Shown in pieces: positions 1 through 8,665 of a DNA stretch of 64,000 nt. The stretch is from Collimonas humicola. Lineage in GTDB: Bacteria; Pseudomonadota; Gammaproteobacteria; Burkholderiales; Burkholderiaceae_D. The stretch spans positions 558,001 to 622,000 of the forward strand of contig NZ_JAGQEE010000002.1 in the NCBI RefSeq assembly GCF_018304945.1. The letters run 5' to 3'. Made by a program: the position numbers and the translations under genes. The notes beneath the pieces are model-generated. The model was not told the origin of the DNA, made no database searches, and was given only the letters and a program-made list of their open reading frames with translations. Every line of letters starts with the position of its first letter. The stretch's first letter is position 1.

Positions 1-256
1 GGATGGGTGCACTGCAGACAAACTCGCCGCCGCGCGGGGAGCGTTTGAGCACCAGGTTCAGGCGGTAATGCCTGCCGTGTGCGACCGCGTCGGTATGCGG
101 CGGAATCTCCGCGCCGGCCGGATAGCGGATCAGGTAGCTGTCGAAAGGCAGCGGCCAGCGCGCCGTCAGCAACAGCATCTTGTCGTAGCCGGTGCCCTGC
201 CTCCCCCGTTGCCATTTGAATGCGATTGCAAGATAGTCGCGCAAGTTGTTCAGCAT
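1..256 (-). CDS. 2OG-Fe(II) oxygenase-like protein (partial, C-terminus outside window)
   Basis: Reading the minus strand from an ATG at 256 gives an open frame to the window edge (about 85 residues, no stop). It contains a WPLPFDSYLIRYP stretch, then IPPHTD with an H-x-D pair typical of the iron-binding facial triad of 2-oxoglutarate/Fe(II) dioxygenases, and an RLNLVLK strand. The distal histidine and arginine that would complete the site lie outside the window. The substrate cannot be told. The downstream gene 306-1031 runs in the same direction but is upstream in transcription order, with a 49 bp gap. Confidence 0.6.
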   Translation of the reverse strand, partial: MLNNLRDYLAIAFKWQRGRQGTGYDKMLLLTARWPLPFDSYLIRYPAGAEIPPHTDAVAHGRHYRLNLVLKRSPRGGEFVCSAPI

Positions 257-305
257 GTTTCCCCGTATCCTGTGTGGCCGCTCGGCCCTTGCCTGGCATT
301 CTATG

Positions 306-1031
306 TCAAGGCAGCGTTTCCGCTTTGCCGGCGCTCGGCAAGGCCGCCGCACTCAGCACGGCGTCGCGCTTGTCCAGCAAATGCTGGCGCAGCACCGCTG
401 CCAGGCGCTTGCCGTCGCGCGCTTCCAGCGCTTTCACCATTTCGTCATGGTCGTGCGCCGCGCTGTCCCATTTGTGCGGCTGGAAGTTGGACTTGAAGCG
501 CAAGGCTTGCAGGCGCCGGTTGAGGGTCAGGTAAGTCTGGCGCAGCACCGAGTTGCGGGCAGCGTCATTGATCTTGTCGTGGATCGCCTGGTTGCGGCTG
601 TAGTAGCCGGGCAAATCGTTTTGCGCCTTGCAGGCCAGCATCGCATAGTGCAAGGCCTTGATCTCGGCCAGTTCGACCGGCGTGATGCGGTCGCAGGCCA
701 GTTCGCCCGACATGGCTTCCAGCCCGCTCATCAGTTCAAAGGTTTCCCAGATTTCCGTTTCCGACATCTTCGACACCGAAGCGCCGCGGTTCGGCGAGAT
801 CTCTATCAGGCCTTCGGCTGCCAGCACTTTCAGGGCTTCGCGCAGCGGCGTCCGTGAAATGCCCAGGGTTTCGCACAACTCCCGTTCATTCAGCTTGGTG
901 CCCGGCGTCAGCACCGCTTCGACGATCAGGTTGCGCAAGTGATCCACCACCGTGTCATGCAAACGCTGACGTTCCAGTTTCGGCACCAGCGGCGCGGTTT
1001 TCGTCTCTTCGCCAGTTATCGCATTTTGCAT
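306..1031 (-). CDS. GntR-family transcriptional regulator, FCD subfamily
   Basis: The 241-residue protein has an N-terminal winged helix (about residues 28-95, with the typical LGISRTPLREAL recognition region) followed by an all-helical FCD ligand domain (about 100-225). FCD regulators usually bind small carboxylates and repress a neighbouring catabolic operon. It is divergent from the aminotransferase/MFS/oxidoreductase operon that starts at 1294, so that operon is its likely target. Its own start codon lies inside a copy of an operator-like sequence (1023-1038), which suggests autoregulation. The effector is unknown; a glyoxylate-related or hydroxy acid is a guess from the neighbours. Confidence 0.85.
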   Translation of the reverse strand: MQNAITGEETKTAPLVPKLERQRLHDTVVDHLRNLIVEAVLTPGTKLNERELCETLGISRTPLREALKVLAAEGLIEISPNRGASVSKMSETEIWETFELMSGLEAMSGELACDRITPVELAEIKALHYAMLACKAQNDLPGYYSRNQAIHDKINDAARNSVLRQTYLTLNRRLQALRFKSNFQPHKWDSAAHDHDEMVKALEARDGKRLAAVLRQHLLDKRDAVLSAAALPSAGKAETLP

Positions 1032-1038
1032 TCAAAAT
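1023..1038. promoter_or_regulatory. Putative GntR operator 1 (overlaps regulator start)
   Basis: ATTTTGCATTCAAAAT at 1023-1038 is a near-palindrome. Its exact reverse complement is at 1252-1267. It covers the ATG (1031-1029) of the GntR gene, so binding here would block the regulator's own expression. Assignment to this GntR protein is an inference from position and duplication. Confidence 0.55.
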
Positions 1039-1251
1039 CCTTTTTTACGCATTTTTCTCTATTTTAACATCAAACATGGCGCCTAAGAATCCGTCTGTCT
1101 ATACGTCTTAATCTGAATGTAAATATGCAAAAACGGCCAATATTTTAGCAAATAACGCCATTTTTCATGGGTTTTGATCGCTTTGAAGCCATTCGATGGA
1201 GTCGGGTAATCGCAAAAAGTACTTTACGGCCGGAATGTCGACTGCTAAAGT

Positions 1252-1267
1252 ATTTTGAATGCAAAAT
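1252..1267. promoter_or_regulatory. Putative GntR operator 2 (upstream of the aminotransferase operon)
   Basis: ATTTTGAATGCAAAAT is the exact reverse complement of the site at 1023-1038. It lies 27 bp before the start codon at 1294 and just before the AAAGGAGA ribosome binding site, where a bound repressor would block transcription of the catabolic operon. The two identical sites sit about 230 bp apart at both ends of the divergent intergenic region. Confidence 0.55.
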
Positions 1268-1293
1268 ACAATTCGTTCAAAAAGGAGACCTAA

Positions 1294-2511
1294 ATGTTGA
1301 CACTAGACTTCCATCCGGCCGGCCGTCATTTCCTGCAGATCCCGGGTCCCAGCCCGGTGCCGGACCGGATTTTGCGGGCCATGAGCTATCCCACCATCGA
1401 CCACCGCGGCCCGGAATTCGGTGCGCTCGGCCTGCGGGTGCTGGCCGGTATCAAGCAGATTTTCAAGACCGAGCAGCCGGTGGTGATCTACCCGGCCTCC
1501 GGCACCGGCGCCTGGGAAGCGGCGCTGACCAATACCTTGAGCGCGGGCGATACGGTGCTGATGTACGAAACCGGCCATTTCGCCACGCTCTGGAAAAAGA
1601 TGGCGGAAGCGCTGGGCCTGAAGCCGGAGTTCCTAGGCTTGCCGGGCATCGAAGGCTGGCGCCACGGCGTCCAGGCGGATCGCATCGAAGCGCGCCTGCG
1701 CCTGGACCGCGAGCACCAGATCAAGGCGGTGTGCGTGGTACATAACGAAACGTCGACCGGCGTCACCTCCGATATCGCAGCTGTACGCCGGGCGATCGAC
1801 GCCGCCGGCCATCCGGCCTTGCTGATCGTCGATACCATTTCCGGCCTGGCGTCGGCCGATTACCGCCATGACGAATGGGGCGTCGACGTCACCGTCTCCG
1901 GTTCGCAGAAAGGCTTGATGCTGCCGCCCGGCATCAGCTTCAACGCGGTGTCGAAGAAGGCCGTCGAAGCCAGCAAGCGCGCGACGCTGCCGCGCGCGTT
2001 CTGGGGCTGGACCGAAATCATTGAAATGAACGCCGGCGGCTACTGGCCTTATACCCCCAACACCAATCTGCTGTATGGCTTGTCGGAAGCACTGGAGATG
2101 ATCCTGGGCGAAGGCCTGGACAATGTATTCGCGCGCCACCAGCGTCTGGCGGGCGCCTGCCGCGATGCGGTGCGCGCCTGGGGCCTGGAAATCCAGTGCG
2201 CCGATCCAGCCCTTTACTCGCCGGTGCTGACCGGCGTCATGACGCCGCCCGGCTTCGACGCCGATGCGATCCGCAAGACCATCTATGAAAACTTCAACAT
2301 GTCGCTCGGCACCGGCCTGGGAAAAATGAAGGGCGGCATGTTCCGCATCGGCCACCTGGGCGAAGCCAACGACCTGACCCTGATGGCGACGCTGGCCGGC
2401 TGCGAGATGGGACTGAAGCTGGCGGGCGTGCCGCTGGCCGGCAGCGGCGTGGCGGCGGCGATGGACAACCTGGCCGCGCAAAAGAGCAAACCGGCATTGA
2501 AAGCAGCATAG
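1294..2511 (+). CDS. Serine/alanine-glyoxylate-type aminotransferase (class V)
   Basis: This is a 405-residue PLP-dependent class V aminotransferase of the serine-glyoxylate/alanine-glyoxylate group. The N-terminal PGPSPVPDRIL and the PTIDHRGPEF motif are typical. The PLP lysine is Lys206 in GSQKGLMLPPG, and HNETSTGV is the usual cofactor-binding segment. The length matches SgaA-like enzymes. A clear AAAGGAGA precedes the ATG by 6-8 bp. It is first in an operon with an MFS transporter and an FAD/FeS oxidoreductase, which suggests uptake and oxidation of a small acid with amino transfer to glyoxylate. The exact substrate is not evident. Confidence 0.85.
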   Translation: MLTLDFHPAGRHFLQIPGPSPVPDRILRAMSYPTIDHRGPEFGALGLRVLAGIKQIFKTEQPVVIYPASGTGAWEAALTNTLSAGDTVLMYETGHFATLWKKMAEALGLKPEFLGLPGIEGWRHGVQADRIEARLRLDREHQIKAVCVVHNETSTGVTSDIAAVRRAIDAAGHPALLIVDTISGLASADYRHDEWGVDVTVSGSQKGLMLPPGISFNAVSKKAVEASKRATLPRAFWGWTEIIEMNAGGYWPYTPNTNLLYGLSEALEMILGEGLDNVFARHQRLAGACRDAVRAWGLEIQCADPALYSPVLTGVMTPPGFDADAIRKTIYENFNMSLGTGLGKMKGGMFRIGHLGEANDLTLMATLAGCEMGLKLAGVPLAGSGVAAAMDNLAAQKSKPALKAA

Positions 2512-2616
2512 CAAGCGAAACAGCGGAAACCGCTCCGGCACCGTCCCTCAGAGGATGGGCGGAGCAAGGATAAAGACGTCCTGCGGCGCCTGATCACCAT
2601 AATATTGGAGACAACA

Positions 2617-3900
2617 ATGAAATACCTGCGTTTGCGCGCGACCACGGTCGTGCTGATCATGTTATGCCTGATGTACTTCATTACCTATCTGGACCGCGTC
2701 AACGTCAGCACCGCCGCGGCGGGATTCGCCAAAGAATTCGATCTGTCGAAAACCCAGATCGGCCTGGTGTTTTCCGCTTTCGCCTATCCCTACCTGGTGT
2801 TCCAGATCATCGGCGGCTGGGTCAGCGACAAGTTCGGCGCCAAGCGCACCCTGATCTATTGCGGCATCCTGTGGGGCATCGCCACCATCCTGACCGGTTT
2901 CGCCGGCGGCCTGTTTTCGCTGCTGATGGCGCGCCTGCTGCTGGGCCTGGGCGAAGGCGCCACTTTCCCCGCCGCCACCAGCGCCATGTCGCGCTGGGTG
3001 ACCAAGGAAAACCGCGGCTTCGCGCAGGGCGTCACCCATGCTTTCGCCCGCATTGGCAATGCGGTCGCACCCGCCCTGGTGGTGTTCGTCATGGCCACCC
3101 ACGGCTGGCGCGAATCCTTCTATATCTGCGGGGTGATCAGCCTGGTCTGGGTACTGGTGTGGGCATTTGTGTTTACCGAACATCCGGAGCAACACCCGCG
3201 CATCACCAAGGAAGAGCTGGCGATACTGCCGGCAGTCAAGAAAAACACGCCGAAGATCCCATGGGGACCGCTGTTCAAGCGCATGCTGCCGGTGACCATC
3301 GTCTATTTCTGCTACGGCTGGACCTTGTGGCTGTTCCTGAGCTGGATTCCGCAATATTTCCTGCACAGCTACGACCTCGATATCAAGAAATCGGCTTTGT
3401 TCGCTTCCAGCGTGTTCTTCGCCGGCGTGGTCGGCGATACCATGGGCGGCATCGTCAGCGACAAAATCCTGAAACGCACCGGCAACCTGAAGCGGGCGCG
3501 CAGCCAGATGGTGTCGGTCTGCATGCTGCTGACGCTGTTGTCGCTGCTGCCATTGCTCGTCACCCACAATGTCTATATCTCGATACTTTGCCTGAGCGCC
3601 GGCTTCTTCTTTGCCGAAATGACGATAGGTCCGATGTGGGCGATCCCGATGGATATCGCGCCGCAGTACTCGGGCACCGCCAGCGGCATGATGAACACCG
3701 GCTCGGCGCTGGCGGCGATCATCTCGCCGGTGCTGTCCGGCTACCTGATCGACCGCTTCGGCAGCTGGGAACTGCCGTTCGTCGGCAGCATGATCCTGAT
3801 GGGATTCGGCGTGCTGCTGGCGTTCCGCATGCAGCCCGACAGCAAGTTCGAGCATGGCGTGGCGGATGGCGCAGCCAGTCCGATGAAAGCCGGCGCTTAA
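2617..3900 (+). CDS. MFS transporter (anion:cation symporter-like, 12 TM)
   Basis: The 427-residue protein is hydrophobic throughout, with about 12 membrane segments. It has the YLDRVNVSTA start and the GGWVSDKFGAKRT loop between TM2 and TM3, typical of the ACS group of major facilitator transporters (glucarate, tartrate, phthalate and galactonate carriers). I chose the ATG at 2617 because TTGGAG at 2605-2610 is a good ribosome binding site; the upstream TTG at 2605 is part of that site. It lies between the aminotransferase and the oxidoreductase and probably imports the pathway substrate. Confidence 0.88.
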   Translation: MKYLRLRATTVVLIMLCLMYFITYLDRVNVSTAAAGFAKEFDLSKTQIGLVFSAFAYPYLVFQIIGGWVSDKFGAKRTLIYCGILWGIATILTGFAGGLFSLLMARLLLGLGEGATFPAATSAMSRWVTKENRGFAQGVTHAFARIGNAVAPALVVFVMATHGWRESFYICGVISLVWVLVWAFVFTEHPEQHPRITKEELAILPAVKKNTPKIPWGPLFKRMLPVTIVYFCYGWTLWLFLSWIPQYFLHSYDLDIKKSALFASSVFFAGVVGDTMGGIVSDKILKRTGNLKRARSQMVSVCMLLTLLSLLPLLVTHNVYISILCLSAGFFFAEMTIGPMWAIPMDIAPQYSGTASGMMNTGSALAAIISPVLSGYLIDRFGSWELPFVGSMILMGFGVLLAFRMQPDSKFEHGVADGAASPMKAGA

Positions 3901-3947
3901 TTGCGCCATGCATCGGCAATTTTCCAAGTTTTTGACAGGACTCCATC

Positions 3948-6944
3948 ATGCTGCTCAAGCCCATCCACCTGGTTCCCCGCAGCCCGACACTGGTGACGCC
4001 GCTGGCCGCGCAGCTGCGGCGCGAACTGAAAGGCGAAGTACTGTTTGGCCGGGCCGACCGCGGCCGCTACGCCACCGATGCTTCGATCTACCAGATCATG
4101 CCGCTCGGCGTAGTGGTGCCGCACGACCAGGACGACCTGCTGCTGGCGCTGGACATCGCCCGCAACCACCGCATTCCGGTGCTGGCGCGCGGCGCCGGCA
4201 CCAGCCAGTGCGGCCAGACCGTGGGTGAGGCGCTGGTGCTCGACAACAGTAAATGGCTGAATCAAGTCATCGATTTCGATGCCGCGGCACGCACCGTGAC
4301 GGTGGAGCCCGGCATGGTGCTCGACCATCTCAACGCCTGGCTCAAGCCGCACGGCTTGTGGTTCCCGGTGGACGTCTCGACCGCGGCCCAGTGCACCATA
4401 GGCGGCATGGCCGGCAACAATTCCTGCGGCTCGCGCTCTATCGAATACGGCAACATGGTGCACAACGTCGTTGCCATCGACGCGGTGATGGCGGATGGCA
4501 CGCAGGGGCGCTTCGGGCGCCTGCAGCAGATGGCAAGCGGCGGCCGCATCGGCGATATCGTCGCAGGATTGCAGCACATCGCCGCGCGCGAACGGAGCGA
4601 GATTGCCGAGCGCGTGCCCAAGGTCTTGCGCCGCGTCGGGGGCTACAACATCGATCTCTTCGATTGCCAGAATCCGCGCGCCTATACCGACGACGGCACG
4701 GCCAACCTGGCGCACATCCTGGTCGGTTCGGAAGGCACGCTGGCCTACAGCCGCCAGATCACCCTGGCGCTGGCGCCGCTGCCGGCGCACAAGGTGCTGG
4801 GCGTGGTGAATTTCCCGACCTTCTACCAGGCGATGGACCTGACCCAGCACATCGTCAAACTCGGCCCGACCGCGGTCGAACTGGTCGACCGCACCATGAT
4901 CGACCTGTCGATGAGCAATCCGGCTTTCAAGCCGGTCATCGAAAAGGCCCTGAGAGGCCAGCCGCAAGCGATCCTGCTGGTCGAGTTCGCCGGCGAACAG
5001 CTAGCTGCGCTGCTGCAAAAGCTGGCCAGCCTGGATGAACTGATGGCCGACCTGCAGCTGCCCGGCGCGGTGGTGCAGATGTCCGGCGCCGCCGAGCAGA
5101 AAGCCCTGTGGGATGTGCGCAAGGCCGGCCTCAACATCATGATGAGCATGAAGGGCGACGGCAAGCCGGTGTCCTTCATCGAGGATTGCGCGGTGCCGCT
5201 CGAACATCTGGCGGAATACACCAGCCAGCTGACCGAGGTATTCCACCAATACGGCACCGAAGGCACCTGGTACGCCCACGCCAGCGTCGGCACCCTGCAC
5301 GTGCGGCCGATACTCGACATGCGCCGCGGCGGCGCCAAGGACATGCGGGAAATCGCCGAAGCCGCCTCGGCGCTGGTGCGCAGATACAAGGGCGCCTACT
5401 CCGGCGAACACGGCGACGGCCTGTGCCGCGGCGAATGGGTGGCCTGGCAGTACGGTCCGAAGATCAACGCCGCCTTCAGCGAAATCAAGACCTTGTTCGA
5501 TCCCGACAACCGCTTCAATCCGGACAAGATCGTGCGCCCGCCCAAGATGGACGACGCTGCCAATTTCCGCTTTAAACCCGGCTATGCCGAACTGCCGCAC
5601 CAGCCCTTGCTGGACTGGTCCGCCTGGAACGTCAAACGCGATCCACTCAGCGGCGAGGAAAGCGCGGCCGGCAGCGGCGGCGACCGCAGCGGCGGCCTCG
5701 CCAAGCTGGTGGAAATGTGCAACAACAACGGCCACTGCCGCAAGTTCGACGCCGGCACCATGTGCCCCAGCTACCGCATCACCAAGGATGAAAAGCACGT
5801 CACGCGCGGCCGCGCCAACACCTTGCGCCTGGCGCTTTCGGGCCAGCTAGGCAGCGAGGGCCTGGCCAGCGTGGAAGTCAAGGAAGTGCTGGACCTGTGC
5901 GTCTCCTGCAAGGGTTGCAAGCGCGATTGCCCGACCGGCGTCGACATGGCCAAGATCAAGATCGAAGCACGCGCCGCCTGGGTCGGCAAGCACGGCCTCG
6001 GCCTGCGCGAGCGCATGGTCGGCTTCATGCCGAAATACGCGCCTTACGCAAGCAGGCTGAGTGGCCTGATCGCCGTGGCCGACAAGCTCCCGCTGCTGTC
6101 GAACTGGGTCAAGCGGCGCATCGGTTTGGCGCCGCAACGCGCTTTCCCGCAGTTCAAGCGCTCTTTCCTGGCTAGCGCACAATCGGCTGTGACGAGCGAA
6201 CGCGAAGTGCTGTTGTTCGTCGACACTTTCAACAATTACATGGAACCGGAAAATGCACGCGCTGCCCAGCAAGTGCTCGAAGCCGCCGGCTACAAAGTGC
6301 ATTTCAACACGGCCGCCGGCGACCGGCCCCTGTGCTGCGGCCGCACCTATCTGTCCGCCGGCCTGGTGGGCCAGGCAAAAGCCGAGGCGCGCAGGACGCT
6401 GGACGCCTTGCTGCCCTATGTCGAGCGCGGCATCGCCATCGTCGGACTGGAACCGTCCTGCCTGCTGTCCTTGCGCGATGAATTCCTCGATTACGGCTAC
6501 GGCGACGAGGCCAAAAAACTGGCGCAGTCGGCCTATCTGCTTGAAGAATTCCTTGTGCGGGAAAAAAAAGCGGGCCGTCTGCAGCTGGATCTGAAGCCGC
6601 TGCCGGGCAACAAGGTCTTGCTGCACGGGCATTGCCACCAAAAAGCCTTCGATGCCTTGCGTCCGGTGCAAGTTGTGCTGGAATGGATCCCGCAGATCGA
6701 GTTGTCCACGGTTGAATCTTCCTGCTGCGGCATGGCTGGCAGCTTCGGTTACGAGGCCGAGCACTATGAGGCATCGATGGCGATGGCCGAACTCGCGCTG
6801 TTGCCGGCGGTGCGCAAGGCTGGCAAGGACAGCATCGTGGTCGCCGACGGTACCAGCTGCCGGCATCAGATCCGGGACGGCGCGGATGCAGCGGCACTGC
6901 ATGTGGCGCGCGTTTTGGCCATGTCTTTGGCAGCCGGCGGATAG
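3948..6944 (+). CDS. FAD-binding / 4Fe-4S oxidoreductase (YdiJ / D-2-hydroxyglutarate dehydrogenase type)
   Basis: This 998-residue fusion begins with a PCMH-type FAD domain (RGAGTSQCGQ near residue 85) and a matching FAD-oxidase C-terminal domain ending with SGEHGDGLCRGEW near 490. A ferredoxin-like part follows, with CNNNGHCRKF...MCPSYR around 585-605 and CVSCKGCKRDCP near 650. Two CCG domains complete it (LCCGRTYLSAG near 793, SCCGMAGSFG near 923). Such proteins oxidise D-2-hydroxy acids and pass electrons to quinone or another carrier. It is last in the operon and is followed by a strong terminator. Confidence 0.88.
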   Translation: MLLKPIHLVPRSPTLVTPLAAQLRRELKGEVLFGRADRGRYATDASIYQIMPLGVVVPHDQDDLLLALDIARNHRIPVLARGAGTSQCGQTVGEALVLDNSKWLNQVIDFDAAARTVTVEPGMVLDHLNAWLKPHGLWFPVDVSTAAQCTIGGMAGNNSCGSRSIEYGNMVHNVVAIDAVMADGTQGRFGRLQQMASGGRIGDIVAGLQHIAARERSEIAERVPKVLRRVGGYNIDLFDCQNPRAYTDDGTANLAHILVGSEGTLAYSRQITLALAPLPAHKVLGVVNFPTFYQAMDLTQHIVKLGPTAVELVDRTMIDLSMSNPAFKPVIEKALRGQPQAILLVEFAGEQLAALLQKLASLDELMADLQLPGAVVQMSGAAEQKALWDVRKAGLNIMMSMKGDGKPVSFIEDCAVPLEHLAEYTSQLTEVFHQYGTEGTWYAHASVGTLHVRPILDMRRGGAKDMREIAEAASALVRRYKGAYSGEHGDGLCRGEWVAWQYGPKINAAFSEIKTLFDPDNRFNPDKIVRPPKMDDAANFRFKPGYAELPHQPLLDWSAWNVKRDPLSGEESAAGSGGDRSGGLAKLVEMCNNNGHCRKFDAGTMCPSYRITKDEKHVTRGRANTLRLALSGQLGSEGLASVEVKEVLDLCVSCKGCKRDCPTGVDMAKIKIEARAAWVGKHGLGLRERMVGFMPKYAPYASRLSGLIAVADKLPLLSNWVKRRIGLAPQRAFPQFKRSFLASAQSAVTSEREVLLFVDTFNNYMEPENARAAQQVLEAAGYKVHFNTAAGDRPLCCGRTYLSAGLVGQAKAEARRTLDALLPYVERGIAIVGLEPSCLLSLRDEFLDYGYGDEAKKLAQSAYLLEEFLVREKKAGRLQLDLKPLPGNKVLLHGHCHQKAFDALRPVQVVLEWIPQIELSTVESSCCGMAGSFGYEAEHYEASMAMAELALLPAVRKAGKDSIVVADGTSCRHQIRDGADAAALHVARVLAMSLAAGG

Positions 6945-6962
6945 ATCGGACTGCGACAAAAA

Positions 6963-6988
6963 ACAAAAGACCCGCAAAGGTCTTTTGT
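6963..6988 (+). terminator. Terminator of the 1294-6944 operon
   Basis: A perfect 10 bp stem (ACAAAAGACC / GGTCTTTTGT) closes a six-base loop just after the oxidoreductase stop. The T-rich 3' arm supplies the tract. It may work on both strands, since the 58-residue gene ending at 7035 converges on it. Confidence 0.75.
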
Positions 6989-7034
6989 GTTGGTTCAAGT
7001 GCTGGTTACCGACGCTCTGTGCGAACGCTGTTCC

Positions 7035-7211
7035 TCACACATCGCAATCGCTGTCGGTCTTGCGGACGGACAGCACCTGGTTCAGCTTCTGTTTTTCCAG
7101 CCGCCGCACCCTGCGCGCCGGGTTGTGCGAAGCATGCGCTCCGGCTTTCCTGGCCCTGGCTGGCGCCACCAGCGGATTGCGCGGCTTCGGCAATTTAATC
7201 GTTACTTTCAT
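7035..7211 (-). CDS. Small basic protein coupled to the second rtcB (58 aa, unknown function)
   Basis: A 58-residue ORF starts MKVTIKLPKPRN, is rich in Arg and Lys in the middle (PARRVRRLEKQK) and ends acidic (KTDSDCD). Its ATG lies 2 bp after the stop of rtcB (7214), which points to translational coupling. No domain is recognised. The basic centre would suit RNA binding, but that is inference. There is no signal peptide or membrane segment. It is the last gene of the RNA-repair locus and faces the terminator at 6963-6988. Confidence 0.6.
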   Translation of the reverse strand: MKVTIKLPKPRNPLVAPARARKAGAHASHNPARRVRRLEKQKLNQVLSVRKTDSDCDV

Positions 7212-7213
7212 GA

Positions 7214-8422
7214 TCATCCTTTCACGCAAATGACCTGGCGCAGCGTGTGCACCACCTCGACCAGGTCGGTCTGGTGCGCCATCACCTGGTCGATATCCTT
7301 GTAGGCCGCCGGGATCTCGTCGACCACGCCGCCGTCCTTGCGGCATTCGATGCCCTGGGTCTGGTCGGCCAGGTCGAAGCGGTTGAAGCGGCGCTTGGCT
7401 TCGCTGCGGCTCATGCGCCGTCCGGCGCCGTGGGAGCAGGAGCAGAACGAATCCGGATTGCCCTTGCCGCGCACGATATAGCTCTTGGCGCCCATGCTGC
7501 CGGGAATGATGCCCAGCTCACCCTCGCGCGCCGAGATCGCACCCTTGCGGGTGATGAACAGCTTTTCATTGCCGTGCATTTCCTGCGTCACATAGTTGTG
7601 ATGGCAGTTGATCGCTTCGCCGTCCAGCTTGAACGGCGGCAGCTGCTGGACCAGGACGTCGACAGCGCGCCGCATCATTTCGCGGCGGTTGATCAGGGCA
7701 TAGTCCTGCGCCCAGTCCACGGCGTCGACATAATCGTCGAACAGTGCCGATCCTTCGCTGAAGTAGGACAGGTCCTTGTCCGGCAGGTTGATGCGGTTGC
7801 GCGCCATATCCTTTTTTGCAGCCGAGATGAAATAGCGGCCGATCACATTGCCGATGCCGCGCGAGCCGGAGTGCAGCATGATCCAGACCCGTTGTTCTTC
7901 ATCCAGGCAGATTTCGATGAAGTGGTTGCCGCCGCCCAGCGTGCCGATCTGGCAGATCCAGGTCTGGGCGAACTTGTGCTGCATCTTCATGATGCCCTTG
8001 TGCCTGGCGACGATGCGGTCCAGGCGGTCGTTCAGCGGACGGCCGACGCGCGCATGGGCCGAACCGCGCACCTTGTCCCATTCGTGCTGCTCGAAGCCGA
8101 CCGGGATCGATGCTTCGATAGCGCTGCGCAGGCGCGCCAGGTTGTCCGGCAGCTGGCTGGCGGTGAGCGTGGTGCGCACCGCGTTCATGCCGCAGCCGAT
8201 ATCGACGCCGACCGCGGCCGGGATGATGGCGGCGCGCGTCGGAATCACGCTGCCGACGGTGGCGCCGATGCCGGCGTGGACATCCGGCATGGCCGCTACG
8301 TGCGGATGGACGATAGGGAGGCTGGCGATGTTCAGCAATTGCTGAAGCGCGCTGTGGTCGATATCGTCGGTAAATATGTGCACGGGCACCAGGCCCTTGT
8401 GCAAGCTCTGTTTGATTGGCAT
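7214..8422 (-). CDS. rtcB: RNA-splicing ligase RtcB (paralogue 1)
   Basis: RtcB joins RNA ends bearing 2',3'-cyclic or 3'-phosphate to 5'-OH ends, using GTP and Mn. This 402-residue copy shows the family landmarks: MPDVHAGIGATVGSV, VGVDIGCGMNAV with the metal-binding Cys, LGGGNHFIEI, HSGSRGIGN and SHGAGRRMSR, whose His331 corresponds to the guanylylated His337 of E. coli RtcB. I start it at the ATG at 8422 (MPIKQSLHKG); upstream in-frame codons run through a terminator-like hairpin and are not conserved in style. It has its own leader (8423-8700) and is followed 2 bp later by a small basic ORF. A second rtcB lies at 10737. Confidence 0.95.
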   Translation of the reverse strand: MPIKQSLHKGLVPVHIFTDDIDHSALQQLLNIASLPIVHPHVAAMPDVHAGIGATVGSVIPTRAAIIPAAVGVDIGCGMNAVRTTLTASQLPDNLARLRSAIEASIPVGFEQHEWDKVRGSAHARVGRPLNDRLDRIVARHKGIMKMQHKFAQTWICQIGTLGGGNHFIEICLDEEQRVWIMLHSGSRGIGNVIGRYFISAAKKDMARNRINLPDKDLSYFSEGSALFDDYVDAVDWAQDYALINRREMMRRAVDVLVQQLPPFKLDGEAINCHHNYVTQEMHGNEKLFITRKGAISAREGELGIIPGSMGAKSYIVRGKGNPDSFCSCSHGAGRRMSRSEAKRRFNRFDLADQTQGIECRKDGGVVDEIPAAYKDIDQVMAHQTDLVEVVHTLRQVICVKG

Positions 8423-8493
8423 AACGTTTTTCTTCGTGATGCCGGCGTCTTTGCCGCGGGCCGGCCATGCCGTGCCCGCAAGAAAACAAAAAC

Positions 8494-8518
8494 CCCGGCG
8501 AGTTTCCTCACCGGGGTT
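8494..8518 (-). terminator. Intrinsic terminator in the rtcB leader
   Basis: The minus strand reads an 11 bp GC-rich stem with a GAAA loop followed by GGGGTTTTTGTTTT. It could end transcripts from the HNH gene, act as an attenuator for rtcB, or both. Confidence 0.7.
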
Positions 8519-8582
8519 CTGGTTGGAACGACCGGCTCGGGTCGGCAATATCGCCGCAGACCCCGAGCAGTCATGCGCGGGG

Positions 8583-8621
8583 CTATTTATCGTTTGAATT
8601 GTTGATAGCCGTCCGTGGCAT
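8583..8621 (-). CDS. Putative 12-residue leader peptide upstream of rtcB
   Basis: A 12-codon ORF (MPRTAINNSNDK, then TAG) is preceded by AGGAAAGGAA at optimal spacing, the strongest ribosome binding site in this intergenic region. Its 3' half overlaps one arm of a GGCTAT/ATAGCC stem, and the attenuator-like hairpins begin directly after the stop. No run of a single codon is present, so the sensed signal, if any, is not obvious. Confidence 0.4.
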   Translation of the reverse strand: MPRTAINNSNDK

Positions 8622-8665
8622 GGCCGTTCCTTTCCTGTAAAAATGCGTTAGTCGAAAATACCGAG

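Larger units (their letters stand above)
8423..8640 (-). promoter_or_regulatory. rtcB leader with attenuator-like terminator
   Basis: Between a short upstream ORF (8621-8583) and rtcB lie competing hairpins on the minus strand. CCCCG (8582-8578) can pair with CGGGG (8565-8561), or GGGTC (8563-8559) can pair with a GACCC further on. A strong hairpin follows at 8518-8494 (ACCCCGGTGAG / CTCGCCGGGGT, GAAA loop) with a T tract into 8490, which is a convincing intrinsic terminator about 70 bp before the rtcB ATG. Read-through or attenuation is needed to express rtcB unless transcription starts after it. Confidence 0.6.
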
